This document shows, in pieces, positions 1 through 7,255 of a DNA stretch of 20,919 bases (the stretch's first letter is position 1; every line of letters begins with the position of its first letter). This DNA comes from an uncultured Muribaculum sp. GTDB lineage: Bacteria; Bacteroidota; Bacteroidia; Bacteroidales; Muribaculaceae. The position numbers were made by a program, and so were the translations under genes. The stretch is from positions 1 to 20,919 of the forward strand of contig CAJTSK010000040.1 in NCBI GenBank assembly GCA_910578835.1, written 5' to 3'. A model generated the notes under the pieces. That model was given only the letters and a program-made list of their open reading frames with translations. It was not told where the DNA came from and made no database searches.

Positions 1-1
1 A

Positions 2-70
2 CACTATACTCTTGACATCGCCTGCCACCCACCGGAAAAATCCGCTGACCCGAAAAAAGAAATGCCTTGA
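2..70 (+). CDS. possible 3' end of a plus-strand gene cut by the window edge
   Basis: Reading frame 2 of the plus strand is open from the left edge to a TGA at 68-70 and would encode about 22 residues ending in KKEMP. This is compatible with the C-terminus of a gene that runs convergently into hslR. The stretch is too short to identify. Frame 3 is also open but runs through the terminator hairpin, so it is less likely. Nothing beyond the open frame supports coding, so this is only a possibility. Confidence 0.22.
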   Translation, partial: HYTLDIACHPPEKSADPKKEMP

Positions 71-98
71 AATTGGTAGTGGCTACCGGTTTCAAGGC
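53..98 (-). terminator. Rho-independent terminator of the rplY-pth-hslR operon
   Basis: The arms 64-79 and 83-98 form a 16-bp hairpin with two G-T pairs and a three-base loop. On the minus strand it is followed by ATTTC and six T (58-53). It lies about 28 bases after the hslR stop codon. The nearly symmetrical stem could also serve a convergent plus-strand transcript, although no T tract follows on that side. Confidence 0.88.
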
Positions 99-125
99 GT
101 TTAGGAGATTCGGCAAGAGTAGGGG

Positions 126-557
126 TCAGTCGTCGGAGTCATCGAAATCAAAGTCGAAATCCCAGCCGTCGTCATATACATCCTCTTTGAAACGCGACAA
201 TTCTCTGCCTTCGCGTTTTGTTGGACGCCCCATGCCTTTGCGCCGGTCGACAAAACCGCTTATCTTCACAACTTCGAGCAGATCCAGCTCTGATTGCGGA
301 GTGATATTTTCAAGATAATCGGGCACAAGTTTTGCCCCAAGGCGGTTTTCAGTCAATGCTTTGACCCGGAAAGAGTAGGTGACCGGCGGCTTTCTCACCT
401 TCACGATGTCATCGACCTTAATCAGGCGCGAGGGCTTTACCTCGGCATCATTAACCATGACACGACCTTTCTTGCATGCTTCGGTCGATATAGTGCGTGT
501 CTTGAAGATGCGTGTCGCCCACATCCATTTGTCAATACGTTCTTCTGCCTTTGCCAT
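126..557 (-). CDS. hslR: S4-domain RNA-binding protein (HslR / Hsp15-like)
   Basis: This 143-residue protein has an S4 RNA-binding domain at about residues 7-66, opening with ERIDKWMWATRIFKTR and containing KKGRVMVND, the fold used by Hsp15 and pseudouridine synthases. E. coli Hsp15 binds the free 50S subunit carrying a stalled nascent chain, so a ribosome rescue or recycling role is inferred from the family. A basic stretch (RRKGMGRPTKREGR, about 105-118) is followed by a very acidic tail (DDGWDFDFDFDDSDD). I chose the start at 557 because the S4 domain begins directly after MAKAEE; an upstream in-frame ATG at 590 lies inside pth. The gene starts 4 bases after the pth stop, which implies one operon with pth and rplY. 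Confidence 0.88.
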   Translation of the reverse strand: MAKAEERIDKWMWATRIFKTRTISTEACKKGRVMVNDAEVKPSRLIKVDDIVKVRKPPVTYSFRVKALTENRLGAKLVPDYLENITPQSELDLLEVVKISGFVDRRKGMGRPTKREGRELSRFKEDVYDDGWDFDFDFDDSDD

Positions 558-561
558 AGAC

Positions 562-1125
562 CTACTTGTTATTAAAGTTACACATTGCAAATCCTATTCC
601 GGAGAGGCAGAATGCTTTTATCGCTTCACAAGCGACTTCAACCCTTGTCGGCAATTGCTGACGCTGGTCAAGCGTGAACTGCCCGAGCACATAGTCGACC
701 TGGCATCCTCTCGGGAAGTCGTTGCCCACACCAAAACGCAGGCGCGGATAGGCTTGTGTGCCGAGCATCTGCGCAATATTTTTCAATCCGTTGTGACCGG
801 CATCGCTGCCTCCCGATTTTATGCGTATCGCTCCGAAGGGTAGAGCTATGTCATCAACAAGCACAAGTATATTGTTGATGTCTATGCCTTCCTTTTCCTT
901 CCAGTATCGCACAGCGTTGCCGCTCAGATTCATGTAGGTCGACGGCTTTAACAGGGTAAGCTGCTTGTTTTTTAGTCTCATGTGTGCCACATCACCGTAA
1001 CGCTCGGTGGTAAAAGAAATATTGGATGCTTCAGCAAAAGCATCCAATATTCTAAAACCTATGTTGTGGCGGGTACCACGGTATTCGTCACCGATGTTGC
1101 CCAGTCCTACAATCAAGTATTTCAT
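562..1125 (-). CDS. pth: peptidyl-tRNA hydrolase
   Basis: This 187-residue cytoplasmic enzyme releases tRNA from prematurely dropped peptidyl-tRNA. The family signatures are all present: the N-terminal KYLIVGLGNIGDEYRGTRHNIG with Asn10 and catalytic His20, the KPSTYMNLSG block (60-69), the VDDIALPFG block with Asp92 (equivalent to E. coli Asp93), and GGSDAGHNGLKNI (106-117). The length is normal for the family. The start at 1125 is the one that begins the MKYLIVGLGN strand; an earlier in-frame ATG at 1206 would read back into rplY. It sits 10 bases after the rplY stop and 4 bases before hslR, so it is the middle gene of a translation operon. Confidence 0.97.
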   Translation of the reverse strand: MKYLIVGLGNIGDEYRGTRHNIGFRILDAFAEASNISFTTERYGDVAHMRLKNKQLTLLKPSTYMNLSGNAVRYWKEKEGIDINNILVLVDDIALPFGAIRIKSGGSDAGHNGLKNIAQMLGTQAYPRLRFGVGNDFPRGCQVDYVLGQFTLDQRQQLPTRVEVACEAIKAFCLSGIGFAMCNFNNK

Positions 1126-1135
1126 GTCGCAGCAA

Positions 1136-1780
1136 TTATGCCTTAGCGGCAGCACCACGAGCGGCACGAGTGAGCTGAACGGCGCAAACAACAGCGTTCT
1201 TTGCATTCATCAGTTCAAGTCCGTCAAAGTGAAGCTCGCCAATCTGGAGAGTCTTGCCAAGACCAAGGTTGTCGATGTTGATGACAACGCGCTCGGGAAT
1301 CTTGTCGTAAGTAGCCTTAACCTTAATCTTCTTCATAGAAAGAGTAAGCTTACCACCGGCCTTAACACCCTCGGCGTGACCTTCAAGCTTAACAGGCACT
1401 TCTACTACAACGGGCTTCTTGTCGTTTACTTCAAGAAGGTCGATGTGAAGGATATTGTCTTTTACGGGGTGGAACTGTACCTCACGAAGAACAGCGTTAC
1501 GCTTCTCGCCGTTTACGGTAAGTTCGATTGCAAAAATTTCGGGAGTATAGATGAGTTTGCGCACATCCTCAGCCTTTACAGTAAGGTCAGTAGTGATGAT
1601 ACCCTTGCCATTGCCGATTTCGACAAGCTTTTCACCGGGCTTAAGAGCTGCGGTATAGGGGAGAGTCACGATGTCGCTGCCGTTAAGAACTACGGGAATC
1701 TTGTTTTCTTCGCGAAGCGCCTTGGCTGCCTTCTTGCCGAGTCCGGTGCGCGGTTCGGCTGTCAATTGATAAGTCTTCAT
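1136..1780 (-). CDS. rplY: 50S ribosomal protein L25, long CTC/TL5 form
   Basis: This 214-residue protein has an N-terminal L25 domain (about 1-93; starts MKTYQLTAEPRTGLGKKAAKALR, the usual 5S rRNA-binding start with GKKAAKALR) and a C-terminal TL5-type beta domain (about 100-190, with HIDLLEVNDKKPVVVEVPV). The tail is alanine-rich. The two-domain form is the CTC type, rather than the single-domain E. coli L25. L25 binds 5S rRNA in the large subunit. It is the first gene of the rplY-pth-hslR operon and has a candidate promoter about 90 bases upstream. The immediate leader is A/T-rich with no Shine-Dalgarno sequence, as is usual in this phylum. Confidence 0.96.
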   Translation of the reverse strand: MKTYQLTAEPRTGLGKKAAKALREENKIPVVLNGSDIVTLPYTAALKPGEKLVEIGNGKGIITTDLTVKAEDVRKLIYTPEIFAIELTVNGEKRNAVLREVQFHPVKDNILHIDLLEVNDKKPVVVEVPVKLEGHAEGVKAGGKLTLSMKKIKVKATYDKIPERVVINIDNLGLGKTLQIGELHFDGLELMNAKNAVVCAVQLTRAARGAAAKA

Positions 1781-1871
1781 TTTGTTAATTAATTTGTTGT
1801 GTTACTCAAAATTAAGTGATTTAAATAATGCTCCTTAATTTCCCATCACACGGGGATGCTAAAAAGCGGTG

Positions 1872-1907
1872 CAAAGTTAATACTTTTATGCTTGCCAAGC
1901 AAGCAAA
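1872..1907 (-). promoter_or_regulatory. candidate promoter of the rplY-pth-hslR operon
   Basis: On the minus strand TAACTTTG (1879-1872) matches the Bacteroidetes -7 box TAnnTTTG. Upstream, CTTG (1903-1900) lies 20 bases away and TTTG (1907-1904) 24 bases away; the former has the better spacing. The leader to the rplY start would be about 85 bases and contains only a weak 4-bp GGGA-type hairpin. The box match is seen; its activity is inference. Confidence 0.5.
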
Positions 1908-2007
1908 CCGGCATCAAATTTCACATGATGCACCCGCAAAACTCATTTTTCAGTCTCGCCATGCCATAATGTCATCATTATTCATTATATAGAATCTTTT
2001 ATTTTAG

Positions 2008-2015
2008 TATCTTTG
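2008..2015 (+). promoter_or_regulatory. -7 box of the porin promoter, almost touching the start codon
   Basis: TATCTTTG matches TAnnTTTG exactly and ends 8 bases before the ATG at 2024. With transcription usually starting about 6-7 bases after the box, the leader would be only a few bases or absent. I see no good TTTG 19-20 bases upstream, so the -33 element is weak. Confidence 0.5.
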
Positions 2016-2023
2016 CAGCTATT

Positions 2024-4027
2024 ATGAATAAGATTGTCATAACTCTATGCCTGTCGGCATTGTTTACCATACCGATGATTGCGCAGCGACCATCGTCATC
2101 ATCTTCTTCGTCAGATAAAAACGAGGTGAAGGAGTCAGACATCAAGCAGGAAATCTACGCCTGGAAGATTATACCTCCGTTAGGATTGAGGGAGGCATCC
2201 CCGGTTGACACCACGCTGTTTAACTACGGGCAACGCTCCGTGCCGTCGTCTCTCGGTCCGGCATATGCCATAACGGGTAATCTTGGCGGTCCCGGCGAAA
2301 CGTTGATCTACTTCGACCGAGAGCCGACCAGCGAGTTCATGTTTAAAGACGCCGTGGCGGCTTGGCTGCCGTCGCTCGGCAAGCAGGAATTTTTCAATTC
2401 CCACATTCCCGTGACATTCCTGTCATATAACACTGCAGGAACAAGAGACAATTCACAAGACAGGCTCTCCGCCACTTTTTCGGGCAACATCAACAAGAAA
2501 GCCCAGGTAGGCGCGATGTTTGACTACCTTTACTCAAAGGGATGCTACGACTATCAGGCGGTCAAAGGGCTTTCATGGGGAGTGTCAGGCTCCTATATCG
2601 GCGACAGGTATGAGATGCAGGCATTTTACAATCACTGGAACACGCTCGGAAAAGAAAACGGCGGTATCACTGATGACCTCTATATCACAGACCCGGCACA
2701 ACTGCAGGGAGGTCAGACTACAATCCAGGCAAAATCTATCCCGACTCGCCTTACCGGAGCTTTTAACCGCGTGGTGGGCGGCGAACTGTATATGAACAAC
2801 GCCTATAAGGTCGGATTCTGGAAAGATGTGGAAGTCGACGACTCAACGACAGTAGAAGAGTTTGTACCGGTATCAAGTTTCAGCTGGACCTTAAACTACA
2901 AGACCGGACGACGCAAATTCATAGACACCGGGGCTGCCGACAACGATTTTTGGGAAAACACTTATTTCAACATAGAAGGCAGCAATGACGAAACCAAATA
3001 CTGGTCGCTGACCAACACGGTAGGGGTGTCGCTGCTTGAAGAGTTTAATAGATTTGCCAAATTTGGACTCTCTGCGTTCATGACCCATGAGATAAGAAAA
3101 TACAATCAATACCACGACACGATACCTGACGCGGATAAGCGACCTGAGGGACTTACGCCATATCCGGTCTCGACAGTGGCAATCAACGGCACGCAGAATC
3201 TCCTGTGGGTAGGGGGGCAGTTGACCAAACAGCGCGGCTCAATACTCACTTATGGGGCGACTGCACGTTTCGGGCTCCTTGGCAGCTCAATCGGCGATAT
3301 TGACATTGACGGAAATGTGTCGACCCGATTCAAGCTTTTTGGTGACTCTGTCACCATCACCGGCTATGGAGAGTTCCACAACACAGAAGCGCCCTATCTG
3401 CTCAATCACTATGTGTCAAACCACTTTATCTGGGAAAACAACTTCGGCAAAATACGCAGGTTGCGTTTCGGTGGCAGACTCAATATACCTCACACACGCA
3501 CATTCGTAAATGTCGGGGTCGAGAATGCGCAAAACCTGATTTATTTCAACTCGGCATGCATGCCGGTGCAACATAGCGGAAATGTACAGGTGTTCAGCGC
3601 TTCGCTCAACCAGAATTTCAAGTTCGGACCGCTGCACTGGGACAATCGCGTCACATACCAGGAGACATCTGACGCCAATGTCGTACCGCTGCCGCGACTC
3701 GCCGTATATTCCAACCTCTATCTCCGCTTCATGGTGGCGCGCGTGTTAGACGTGCAGTTTGGCGTAGACTGTGACTACTATACCAAATACAAGGCTGTCA
3801 ACTATCAGCCGGCGACCATGAGCTTCTACAACCAGCGCGAAATAGAATGTGGAAATTACCCCTTCATGAACGCATATGTCAACATGAAGCTGAGCAAAGC
3901 GCGCTTCTACATCATGTTCAGTCATGTCAACCAGGGATTGACCGGCTACAACTATTTCTCTATGCCACACTATCCACTTAACCCCCGCCGTTTTCAGATG
4001 GGAGTGTCAATTGATTTCGCCAATTAA
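2024..4027 (+). CDS. putative outer-membrane porin (Porin_10-like)
   Basis: This 667-residue protein starts with a signal peptide (MNKIVITLCLSALFTIPMIAQ), followed by a serine-rich stretch at the mature N-terminus. The rest is rich in alternating aromatic and polar strands with many Gly and Asn turns, as in an outer-membrane beta-barrel, and ends MGVSIDFAN, a plausible last strand. It resembles the Bacteroidetes 'putative porin' family (Pfam Porin_10) from memory, including the GGPGETLIYFDRE and HIPVTFLSYNTAGTRDN region. The role is presumably passive diffusion across the outer membrane; the substrate is unknown. It is not SusC-like: there is no plug domain or TonB box, and no SusD neighbour. 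Its stop codon overlaps the next start (TAATG), so it is co-translated with the solute-binding protein. Confidence 0.85.
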   Translation: MNKIVITLCLSALFTIPMIAQRPSSSSSSSDKNEVKESDIKQEIYAWKIIPPLGLREASPVDTTLFNYGQRSVPSSLGPAYAITGNLGGPGETLIYFDREPTSEFMFKDAVAAWLPSLGKQEFFNSHIPVTFLSYNTAGTRDNSQDRLSATFSGNINKKAQVGAMFDYLYSKGCYDYQAVKGLSWGVSGSYIGDRYEMQAFYNHWNTLGKENGGITDDLYITDPAQLQGGQTTIQAKSIPTRLTGAFNRVVGGELYMNNAYKVGFWKDVEVDDSTTVEEFVPVSSFSWTLNYKTGRRKFIDTGAADNDFWENTYFNIEGSNDETKYWSLTNTVGVSLLEEFNRFAKFGLSAFMTHEIRKYNQYHDTIPDADKRPEGLTPYPVSTVAINGTQNLLWVGGQLTKQRGSILTYGATARFGLLGSSIGDIDIDGNVSTRFKLFGDSVTITGYGEFHNTEAPYLLNHYVSNHFIWENNFGKIRRLRFGGRLNIPHTRTFVNVGVENAQNLIYFNSACMPVQHSGNVQVFSASLNQNFKFGPLHWDNRVTYQETSDANVVPLPRLAVYSNLYLRFMVARVLDVQFGVDCDYYTKYKAVNYQPATMSFYNQREIECGNYPFMNAYVNMKLSKARFYIMFSHVNQGLTGYNYFSMPHYPLNPRRFQMGVSIDFAN

Positions 4028-4860
4028 TGAGTGCCATGACCTACAAACCGATAAAAAAGAAAAACAACGCGGTAGTGCTTCTTGCCGGACTCGGGCTTGC
4101 CCTCGGCGCAATGTACTCCCTGCACCGGTGTAGCCACTCCGATACCCCGTGGCATCCAGTAGCCTCAGGCGGCGACACAGTCGACGTGGCGATAGAATAT
4201 TCGCCAATGTCATTTTACTCTTACAAAGACACGCTGGGTGGCTTCAACTACGATATGCTGCGAATCATTGCCCGGCGTCACGGAATCACACTAAAATTTC
4301 ATCCGATAGTGAGTCTTTCGCAATCGCTTGAGTATATTGACGACAACACTTACGACATACTTGCCGCAGACCTCCCGGCGACAGCCGATTTTAAAGAGCG
4401 CTATACACTGCTCGAACCGGTGCTACTCGACAAGCAGGTGTTGGTACAGCGCCGCGACACCACTTCGGGTGAGCCGCATATAAAGTCACAGCTTGACCTT
4501 GCCGGCGACACGGTATGGATTGTAGAAGGGTCCACCGTGGAAAGCCGCATCGCCAATCTCGGGCGTGAGATTGGCGACACCATATATATGAGATTTGAAC
4601 CGGAATATGGTGCGGAGCAACTCTTCCTCATGGTGGCAACAGGAGAGATAGGCAATGCTGTCATCAGCGAGCGCGTGGCGCGTGACCTTGCGAAAGATTA
4701 TCCCGACGTAGACATCAGCACCAATATTTCGTTCACTCAATTCCAGTCATGGATTATAAGCGAAAAAAGACCGTCGCTGAGCGACAGTCTTAATCTATGG
4801 ATTAGAGATTTCAAGACCACGAGGGAATATGATGCCCTCCTTAAACGCTATATCAAATAG
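4027..4860 (+). CDS. transporter substrate-binding domain protein (SBP_bac_3 / MltF N-domain-like), membrane-anchored
   Basis: This 277-residue protein has a basic N-terminus and one hydrophobic helix (about 14-33) that probably anchors it in the inner membrane. A Cys at 35 follows, but the preceding residues (LHR) do not form a good lipobox. Residues 50-277 look like a family 3 solute-binding domain: an initial strand DTVDVAIEYSP, GGFNYDMLRIIARRHGI (71-87), YDILAADLPAT followed by an ER (109-125), and LAGDTVWIVEGST. The MltF lytic transglycosylase has a similar N-domain, but the catalytic SLT domain is absent here. No ABC permease or ATPase gene is nearby. The start overlaps the porin stop by one base; MTYKPIKK at 4036 is an alternative start. 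The 3' end overlaps pyrD by 8 bases, and I see no terminator. The ligand is unknown. Confidence 0.78.
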   Translation: MSAMTYKPIKKKNNAVVLLAGLGLALGAMYSLHRCSHSDTPWHPVASGGDTVDVAIEYSPMSFYSYKDTLGGFNYDMLRIIARRHGITLKFHPIVSLSQSLEYIDDNTYDILAADLPATADFKERYTLLEPVLLDKQVLVQRRDTTSGEPHIKSQLDLAGDTVWIVEGSTVESRIANLGREIGDTIYMRFEPEYGAEQLFLMVATGEIGNAVISERVARDLAKDYPDVDISTNISFTQFQSWIISEKRPSLSDSLNLWIRDFKTTREYDALLKRYIK

Positions 4861-5758
4861 CCCCGATTATCTCATTAATATCTTCTATTCCGTGGCGACG
4901 GCAGTAGTCATCGATGTAATCTATGATTTTAATCGTCACGGCAGGGTCGACAAAATTGGCCGTGCCCACCTCTACTGCTGTTGCACCGGCAAGCATGAAT
5001 TCAAGGGCGTCCCTGCCATTCATTATGCCTCCCAGTCCGATTACGGGAACTTTTACCGCATGGGCTACCTGCCACACCATCCTGACAGCGACAGGACGCA
5101 CCGCAGGACCAGACAAGCCACCGGTTATAGTGGAGAGATACGGGCGACGGCGTTCTACATCCACTGCCATTCCGAGAAGCGTATTGATGAGCGACACAGA
5201 GTCGGCTCCCTCTGCCTCGACTGCCTTGGCAATCGAAACGATATCGGTGACGTTAGGCGACAGCTTTACAATTAAAGTCTTTGAGAACGCCTTGCGCACT
5301 GCCCTGGTCACTTCAGCTGCGCCATCACATGTTGTGCCGAAAGCCATGCCACCTTGCTTTACATTGGGGCATGAGATGTTGACCTCGATAGCATTTATCT
5401 TATCGAGAGCATCAAGCTTTTCACACACCGCAACGTAGTCACTGATGGTAGCGCCCGACACGTTAACAATCACATGAGAGTCGACATCCTTTATCGTAGG
5501 ATAAATCTTCTCGATGAAATAGTCGACACCCTTGTTTTGTAAACCGACTGCGTTAAGCATGCCAGAAGGAGTCTCGACCATGCGCGGGTAGGGATTGCCT
5601 TCGCGATGATTCAGGGTAGTGCCCTTGACGATGAATCCGCCAAGACGGTTGAGATCGATGAAATCGGAAAATTCTTCTCCGTAGCCAAATGTACCCGATG
5701 CGGTCAGCACCGGATTCTTTAATGTAAGGTTACCTATCTTGACTTCTAATCTTGCCAT
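4853..5758 (-). CDS. pyrD: dihydroorotate dehydrogenase B, catalytic subunit
   Basis: This 301-residue FMN enzyme oxidises dihydroorotate to orotate in pyrimidine synthesis. Family marks are NPVLTASGTFGYGEE (15-29), GFIVKGTTLNHREGNP (41-56), NVSGATISDY (99-108), NISCPNVKQGG (127-137) with Cys130 as the class 1 catalytic base, IVKLSPNVTDI, and GLGGIMNGRDALEFMLAGA near the C-terminus. Together with the PyrK partner this makes class 1B, which passes electrons to NAD. I chose the start at 5758 (MARLEVKIGNL) because the family begins there; an in-frame ATG at 5887 lies inside pyrK. The start overlaps pyrK by 13 bases, giving translational coupling. The stop lies within the last codons of the convergent solute-binding gene. 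Confidence 0.96.
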   Translation of the reverse strand: MARLEVKIGNLTLKNPVLTASGTFGYGEEFSDFIDLNRLGGFIVKGTTLNHREGNPYPRMVETPSGMLNAVGLQNKGVDYFIEKIYPTIKDVDSHVIVNVSGATISDYVAVCEKLDALDKINAIEVNISCPNVKQGGMAFGTTCDGAAEVTRAVRKAFSKTLIVKLSPNVTDIVSIAKAVEAEGADSVSLINTLLGMAVDVERRRPYLSTITGGLSGPAVRPVAVRMVWQVAHAVKVPVIGLGGIMNGRDALEFMLAGATAVEVGTANFVDPAVTIKIIDYIDDYCRRHGIEDINEIIGAI

Positions 5759-6519
5759 GTCAGTTCGTTTATATTGAATACCGGTCCTTCTGTACATACA
5801 CACACATTTCCTTTTACAGTGTTCTCGACACAACACAGGCATGCCCCAAGGCCACAAGCCATCATGTTTTCGAGCGACACCTCGCAAACTGCGTTAACTT
5901 CGCGCGCTTTCTTTGCCACGGCTTTCATCATGGGTGCCGGACCGCAACAATAGATATAGTCACTATGCCGCGACAACACACTGTTGGCAGTGATGAGTCC
6001 GGTCTCTCCGAGTGAGCCGTCTTCTGTGGACACATAGACCTTGCCTATGCCTGTAAATTCGTCAAGCTGCAACACATCTTTTGCAGAGCGTGCGCCGAGC
6101 AAAAATTCCGGACGAAATCCGAGACGATTCAGTTCAGCTCCCCAAAAAAGCATTGGCGCGACTCCTACGCCACCGCCAACGAGCAGAACACTTGCTCCCT
6201 GAGGTGGAATCGAAAAGGCATTTCCAAGAGGAAGAATCAAGTTGACAATCTCACCCTCTTTTTTGTCACAAAGCGCGCGTGTACCGTCACCTGCCTTTCT
6301 CACAAGAAGCCACAGGTTATTGTTGGTCCGGTCTACGAAGTTTATCGAGATAGGGCGACGCAGGAAAGTGGTCTTTGAGTTGTCAATCGATACCTGTACA
6401 AACTGCCCCGGCAATATGTCGGGTAACGAGCCTTCAACCGGTCTAAGTATCAAGAGAGAGTATAGCTCATGCAGATGCCGGTTTTCGACTACATGAAAAT
6501 CAAGTATATACTTCTTCAT
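5746..6519 (-). CDS. pyrK: dihydroorotate dehydrogenase B, electron-transfer subunit
   Basis: This 257-residue iron-sulfur flavoprotein carries electrons from PyrD FMN to NAD. An FAD domain comes first (RRPISIN, 54-60), then a nucleotide-binding domain with GGGVGVAPM (115-123) and CCGPAPMMKAV (191-201). The 2Fe-2S ligands are Cys222, Cys227, Cys230 and Cys242 (or Cys240), in ACGLGACLCC...CVCTEGPVF. The length is typical. It is the first gene of the pyrKD unit, with a candidate -7 box 16 bases before the start and an unusual perfect inverted repeat around that promoter (6526-6586). The XRE gene lies 80 bases upstream on the same strand. Confidence 0.96.
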   Translation of the reverse strand: MKKYILDFHVVENRHLHELYSLLILRPVEGSLPDILPGQFVQVSIDNSKTTFLRRPISINFVDRTNNNLWLLVRKAGDGTRALCDKKEGEIVNLILPLGNAFSIPPQGASVLLVGGGVGVAPMLFWGAELNRLGFRPEFLLGARSAKDVLQLDEFTGIGKVYVSTEDGSLGETGLITANSVLSRHSDYIYCCGPAPMMKAVAKKAREVNAVCEVSLENMMACGLGACLCCVENTVKGNVCVCTEGPVFNINELTWQD

Positions 6520-6525
6520 TTTGCA

Positions 6526-6586
6526 ATATTTTCTACAAAAATACGAAATTAATATTATATATATGTAATTGCCGCGTAGAAAATAT
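6526..6586. repeat. perfect 11-bp inverted repeat around the pyrK promoter
   Basis: ATATTTTCTAC (6526-6536) and its exact reverse complement GTAGAAAATAT (6576-6586) are separated by 39 AT-rich bases. The pyrK-proximal arm spans the expected transcription start and touches the last base of the -7 box. It could be an operator pair, or a stem formed in RNA reading through from the XRE gene. The repeat is seen directly; its function is inferred. Confidence 0.6.
6536..6543 (-). promoter_or_regulatory. -7 box of the pyrKD promoter
   Basis: TATTTTTG on the minus strand (6543-6536) matches TAnnTTTG and lies 16 bases upstream of the pyrK start codon, giving a predicted leader of about 10 bases. No clear TTTG is found 19-20 bases further upstream, so the promoter may be weak or need an activator. 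Confidence 0.5.
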
Positions 6587-6599
6587 GACCGATGCTTTA

Positions 6600-7127
6600 T
6601 TATTCGACTTTAGGGACAAAGGTGTCGAAACTGTTGTCGGAGTAAAACACCATTATGGAAACTACCTTCCTCGACTTGCTCATGTTAAATGACATGGATT
6701 CTGCACGCGCAGCCTCCACTTTTGCTGATTCATGGGGCACAGGCGCTACCGTAGCAGACAATTTTTCGGCAATAAAATTATCTGACTCATTTACGTGTTC
6801 ATTTGCAAATGGAGCTTCCGAATCTCCAAACAATTCATTATCTGAGGATAACGAAAGTATATCATCGTCTAAAGGGCGGTTTTGAGGCTCTGAGATTTGC
6901 GTATTTACATCGAAGCCCATATCTCCCTCGCCAAACATCAGCCACGAGACGGAAAGAGAAGGATAGGCCCGGTGAATTTTCTCAATCACCTCGTTGCTCA
7001 CCTTTTTATTTCGTCCGTTAAGGAGCTGGGAGAGCGACGGGCGGGGAATCCCGCACGTATCTGCAAACTGTGAATACTGGATTCCCGAGGTATCCATAAA
7101 CTTTTTTAGTCGGGAGGCTATATCCAT
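6600..7127 (-). CDS. XRE-family helix-turn-helix transcriptional regulator
   Basis: This 175-residue protein has an N-terminal HTH_XRE/lambda-repressor-like domain (about 1-70: DIASRLKKFMDTSGIQYSQF, then GIPRPSLSQLLNGRNKKVS as the helix-turn-helix, then LSVSWLMFGEGDM, a common Bacteroidetes ending of this domain). A low-complexity polar linker (about 75-150) leads to a short C-terminal segment, SIMVFYSDNSFDTFVPKVE, similar to the tail of many Bacteroidetes XRE proteins. There is no peptidase or S24 domain. The start at 7127 (MDIASRL) fits the HTH best; an in-frame ATG at 7160 lies inside the promoter -7 box. Autoregulation is likely for the family, and TTTGCAAAT-like sites lie upstream. It might also influence pyrKD next door. 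The target is unknown. Confidence 0.85.
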   Translation of the reverse strand: MDIASRLKKFMDTSGIQYSQFADTCGIPRPSLSQLLNGRNKKVSNEVIEKIHRAYPSLSVSWLMFGEGDMGFDVNTQISEPQNRPLDDDILSLSSDNELFGDSEAPFANEHVNESDNFIAEKLSATVAPVPHESAKVEAARAESMSFNMSKSRKVVSIMVFYSDNSFDTFVPKVE

Positions 7128-7157
7128 AACTGTTTTGATTACGTAATTAACGATGTG

Positions 7158-7188
7158 CAAATGTAATTAATTAAATTGTAAATTCAAA
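7158..7188 (-). promoter_or_regulatory. consensus Bacteroidetes promoter of the XRE gene
   Basis: On the minus strand TTTG (7188-7185), exactly 19 bases, then TACATTTG (7165-7158) fit the -33/-7 consensus perfectly. The start of transcription is expected near 7151, leaving a leader of about 24 bases. The -7 box sits inside GTGCAAATGTAATT, related to the palindromes found further upstream, so repressor binding there would block it. Confidence 0.78.
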
Positions 7189-7240
7189 ATTTATATTTCC
7201 GAATCTTTAATTTGCATTTGTGCGACAGAAGTATTTATAA

Positions 7241-7255
7241 TTGCAATTTGCAAAT
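7241..7255. repeat. first copy of a 15-base repeat containing ATTTGCAAAT palindrome
   Basis: TTGCAATTTGCAAAT occurs here and again, identically, at 7539-7553. Positions 7246-7255 form the perfect 10-bp palindrome ATTTGCAAAT. A related near-palindrome, ATTTGCATTT, lies at 7210-7219, closer to the XRE promoter. This suggests binding sites for a dimeric regulator, possibly the XRE protein itself. Confidence 0.5.

Noticed and set aside
379..843. 154-codon plus-strand frame opposite hslR and pth
   Set aside because: It spans two well-identified minus-strand genes and has no recognisable motif or promoter.
1007..1792. Long 261-codon open frame on the plus strand opposite rplY and pth
   Set aside because: It runs antisense through rplY and the 5' part of pth, both with clear family motifs; its translation resembles no known protein and is an effect of codon composition on the opposite strand.
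1911..1931. GCATCA/TGATGC hairpin upstream of the rplY promoter
   Set aside because: A 6-bp stem with a 9-base loop between two divergent genes; it is too weak to call an operator without conservation data.
2090..2115. Serine-codon run in the porin as a possible phase-variable repeat
   Set aside because: The codons are mixed TCN triplets and any length change would be in steps of three, so it would not switch the gene off; it is better seen as a low-complexity linker.
4829..5438. Plus-strand frames of 148 and 171 codons inside pyrD
   Set aside because: Both are antisense to the conserved pyrD gene; the low-complexity Ser/Thr/Ala content is typical of a shadow frame.
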